Source of the DNA: Rotaria sp. Silwood1
Taxonomy: Eukaryota > Rotifera > Eurotatoria > Philodinida > Philodinidae
Assembly: GCA_905250075.1 (NCBI GenBank)
Contig: CAJNOP010000101.1
Span: 148,570-212,569, forward strand
Direction: 5' to 3'
Length of the DNA stretch: 64,000 bases
The notes under the pieces are model-generated. The model was given only the letters and a program-made list of their open reading frames with translations, ran no database searches and had not been told where the DNA came from. Below are positions 61,171 to 64,000 of this stretch, in pieces. Within the stretch, counting starts at the first letter, position 1. Every line of letters starts with the position of its first letter. A program made the position numbers and the translations under genes.

Positions 61171-62898
61171 ATGCCTTCCGCACATGAAGAAAGAAAAGGT
61201 AAGCATTGACTATCTTTAATGCACATATTAAAGTGTTCTTGTCTGTAACACCATGAATTGAAAGAATTGCTTCAATAGGTTTTGCTAGCTATTCTAAATA
61301 TGAGTGTTTTTTTTTAACATTAGAGAAACCTTGGCTCGAGTGCCATTTTAATGATATTAATCAAACATCTATTAAGAAACCTCATGAATTTGGAATTAGT
61401 CAACAAGATTGTGCTCCGTTGTCAACTATTAGTGATGATGTAGTGGATCGTATTCGAGGTTCGATTTTTGGTTTAGCCGTTGGTGATACTCTTGGCGCCC
61501 ATGTTGAATTCAGGCCTCATAGTTATATGGTTGCTAATCCAGTCAAGGATCTCGTAGGAGGAGGAACATGGGGTCTGGAAAAGGGACAGGTAGGTACTGT
61601 TAAAATGTGACGTGTATAACAGCTTGCTTTTCTAGTTCACCGACGATATATCTATGGCGCTTTGTTTAGCCAGTTCTTTAATTGCTTGTCAAGGTTTTGT
61701 ACCATATGATCAATTGGTTCGTTATAAGTGGTGGTATCGACATGGCTACATGTCATCGACTGGCCATTGCTTCGACATTGGTGCAAATACCAGAGAATCC
61801 ATCGAAGAATTTGAAAAGCGTCAAAGCAACTTTGCACGTGAGCATAACATTGCTTTAAATCAAATAGACCAGTTATCCGATCTCAATCTTCTTCATGAAT
61901 TCAAGGTCGAATGCAGCCATGCAGGCGTGGCTGGTAATGGGGCGCTGATGCGTCTTGCACCTGTACCAATATTCTTCTTTAGACATCCAAAAATGGCTGT
62001 TGAATATTCAGGCTTTAGTGGCAAGATCACCCATGGCGATGACAAAGCTTATGACGCTTGTCGCTATTACGGAGCTCTCATTGTGGCTGCCATTAATGGT
62101 GAACAGAAAAATGAACTAACTAGTAAAAGCTTTTACGATAATCATTCAGAATGGTTTGGGGGTCGAACTCTTCACCCTGACATCATGGCGATTGTTCAAG
62201 GATCGTACCAAAAACCAGGTGGTTATCAGGATGGAATTCGAGGAAAAGGATACATTGTCAATGCTTTAGAAGCGGCTTTGTGGGCTTTTTGGAGTGATGA
62301 AAATTCGTTCGAGAATGGTGTACTTAATGCAGTTAATCTAGGTGACGATACAGATACAACAGCAGCTATCTACGGTCAGTTGGCTGGAGCTCACTACGGT
62401 TACAAGAAGTTGCCAGAAAAATGGCTGAATTGTATCTATGCTAAATCTTTCCTTATATGTGTGAGCAGTTGGATTGCTTATGAAGGGGAAAGATGGTTTA
62501 AACATCAGACAATGTCCGATATAGACAAATCTATAAATTCTTCTAACATTATACCGTTCAATTCGAGCTCAAGCGGATCAATCACCCAAACGGAAGATCC
62601 ACGCATAAGACTTAAAACAACATTGAATCAAGAAATAACGGTGATAGAGCTTGGCGATCCGAAAAATGATCCAGATTTCAAAACGAAGCCGCCGAACCGT
62701 CTATGGCTCTGGCTAGCAGTGCTGAGAAAAAAACAGTTCCTATTGCAGCGTTTAAATGGTGTTTTACAAACCATATGTCGCATGATATTTTATCTACGAA
62801 ATCAAAGAGGAGTGACTTTTAGAAATTTCTACTGCTTTTTTATTTTCTTGTTTATTTTTATTATTATCTTATATAAAATAAGTTTCTTCAAAGCATAG
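61171..62898 (+). CDS. ADP-ribosylglycohydrolase, membrane-tailed
   Basis: Exons 61171-61198, 61324-61589 and 61636-62898 give 518 aa. The DraG/ARH-type fold removes ADP-ribose from proteins or small molecules using two Mg2+ ions. Seen in order: RIRGSIFGLAVGDTLG, then the first metal site F-T-D-D-I-S, the STGHCFDIG segment typical of bacterial and fungal members, AGNGALMRLAP, and the second metal site LGDDTDTTAA followed by GQLAGAHYG. The core ends near residue 380. A polar linker and a hydrophobic C-terminal segment (about 495-515, FFIFLFIFIIILY) follow, predicting a tail anchor with the enzyme facing the cytosol. The catalytic core sits in one 1263-nt exon. The STGxCFDIG subtype is more usual in bacteria and fungi than in animals, so acquisition by transfer is possible. 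The ATG lies in the small first exon and its choice is reasonable but unproven. Confidence 0.9.
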
Positions 62899-62966
62899 AA
62901 GAAAAAGAAAAACAGATGCGAAAATCCATTGAATATGAAATGTTCATATGCGATTCGTAGACTCTA

Positions 62967-63051
62967 AAGGTGTAGGTGCATGGATGCGTATGTGCTTTTG
63001 TTTTCGTCGCACACATCCGCACTGATACTGGCACTGATACCCGCACCTAAT
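62967..63051. repeat. Degenerate paired telomere-like tract
   Basis: A weak G-rich tract (GTGTAGGTGCATGGATGCGT) and, after a spacer, CACACATCCGCAC with further CCGCACC words. This is the same arrangement as the clear pairs but heavily mutated. Confidence 0.45.
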
Positions 63052-63140
63052 CCAATCGAAATCCAAAGGATCGAATAGGGATACACAAGATCCAGGGAAT
63101 CCTGGAATCCGCTTTCATCTCTTTCCTTTGTGTCCTCAGT

Positions 63141-63235
63141 TGGGTGTGGGTGTGGATGCGAGTGTGAGTGTGAATGCTACTATGATGAGAAAATCCACAC
63201 CCACACCCATACACCCACTCACACTCACACCCACA
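63141..63235. repeat. Paired telomere-like tract
   Basis: A G-rich tract (63141-63172), a spacer of about 22 bp and a C-rich tract (63195-63235). With the pair at 60796-60895 it brackets the ADP-ribosylglycohydrolase gene. Confidence 0.85.
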
Positions 63236-63239
63236 AGAT

Positions 63240-64000
63240 CTAAATATAAGTAGCAAATGCATATTTTTTGTTTTTCATTAGTCAAGGATTCAAGGAAAAT
63301 GTTTCGATTTGGAACTAACGGAATAAATGTTAAGTTATTGCAGTTCTATTCGATCTTGATTGTAGGTCGTGTAATGTCATTCATGTCACAGTAGCGACAT
63401 TCTTACGAAAAAGAATTCGGTTTTCAGCTGTAAGCTTCAACAAATATATTGAAAAAATTGGATGTAAAAGAAAATTATTTTCCCGATTTGATAGTTTTTA
63501 TGGTTTTCCTAATAAATTGGCTGTCGTAATCATGTTAAACTTCGAGTTAATCGCAATTTTCCGTCAGTTTTTTAGAAAATAGCCAAAACCGCCATGATTT
63601 TCACAACATAACTTCGTATTAATAGTACTTAGTAAATGTGAAGATAATAATGAAAAAACTGCACAAGTATGTTTTTTAGATTGATTTCTTCTGATAAATG
63701 TATTATGAATCCTTTCCTACCGTATCCAGTTAAATTTTCGATATGTTTCAGCGTTAGGTCCCAATGTTATTGGAAATATCTTATGGATTGTTTATGCATC
63801 TGTTTCAGAAATTGATTTATAAAATTGTCAGCAGCGTTATCAGAAATTTTGGTCAAATCTAAATAGTTTGATAACCAGAAGACCAAATATTCTAAGAGAA
63901 AAATAGAAAAGAATGATCTGGTTTAAAAAATGTTTGATAATTAATCAAAATCAGATTTTAACCAAATCAAAACTATAAGTTTTTGTAATTGAGAGTCAGG
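63240..64000. other. Right end, nothing recognised
   Basis: AT-rich sequence with no convincing open frame, RNA gene or repeat on either strand. Confidence 0.6.

Overview
The window looks like nuclear DNA of a bdelloid rotifer. It is AT-rich, its genes have many short GT-AG introns (often 45-70 nt), and it contains animal-type neuronal and signalling genes. It also carries many tracts of TGTGGG/CCCACA, the hexamer I recall being reported as the bdelloid telomere repeat. Fragments of lineage-expanded families (armadillo/TIR, F-box-like) fit the same picture. The species call rests on recall of family features, not on a database search.

Layout: 1-127 is a truncated VWA-domain fragment running off the left edge and butting against a telomere-like array, followed by an assembly gap (1156-1255) inside a second array. 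2.4-5.4 kb holds mobile-element debris and an F-box-like fragment. 8148-19706 (+) is a complete 30-exon voltage-gated sodium channel, 1764 aa, with a DEKA filter. 20-24 kb is debris including a Penelope-like retroelement relic with two inverted hammerhead-like motifs. 24.0-27.45 kb is a 93-bp tandem array, and next to it a small secreted-peptide gene with its own TATA box and poly(A) signal (-). 28-36 kb is gene-poor, with several MITE-like elements, six paired telomere-like tracts and one possible small membrane-protein gene. 39163-56048 (+) is a complete 25-exon phospholipase D of the PX-PH-HKD type, 1086 aa; its third intron carries a three-level nested transposon stack (outer TIR element containing a Helitron containing a hAT element). 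56857-59691 (-) is a decayed armadillo-TIR-SAM gene. 61171-62898 (+) is an ADP-ribosylglycohydrolase with a C-terminal membrane tail.

The two long genes are intact. They were reconstructed exon by exon: every junction keeps frame and total lengths are divisible by three. About fifteen telomere-like tracts lie only between genes, none in the roughly 28 kb of the two long genes. Every readable pair has the same polarity, G-rich tract first and then C-rich tract, around a 20-60 bp spacer. That is the polarity expected from end-to-end joined telomeres or from a foldback element. I regard it as the most unusual feature of the window.
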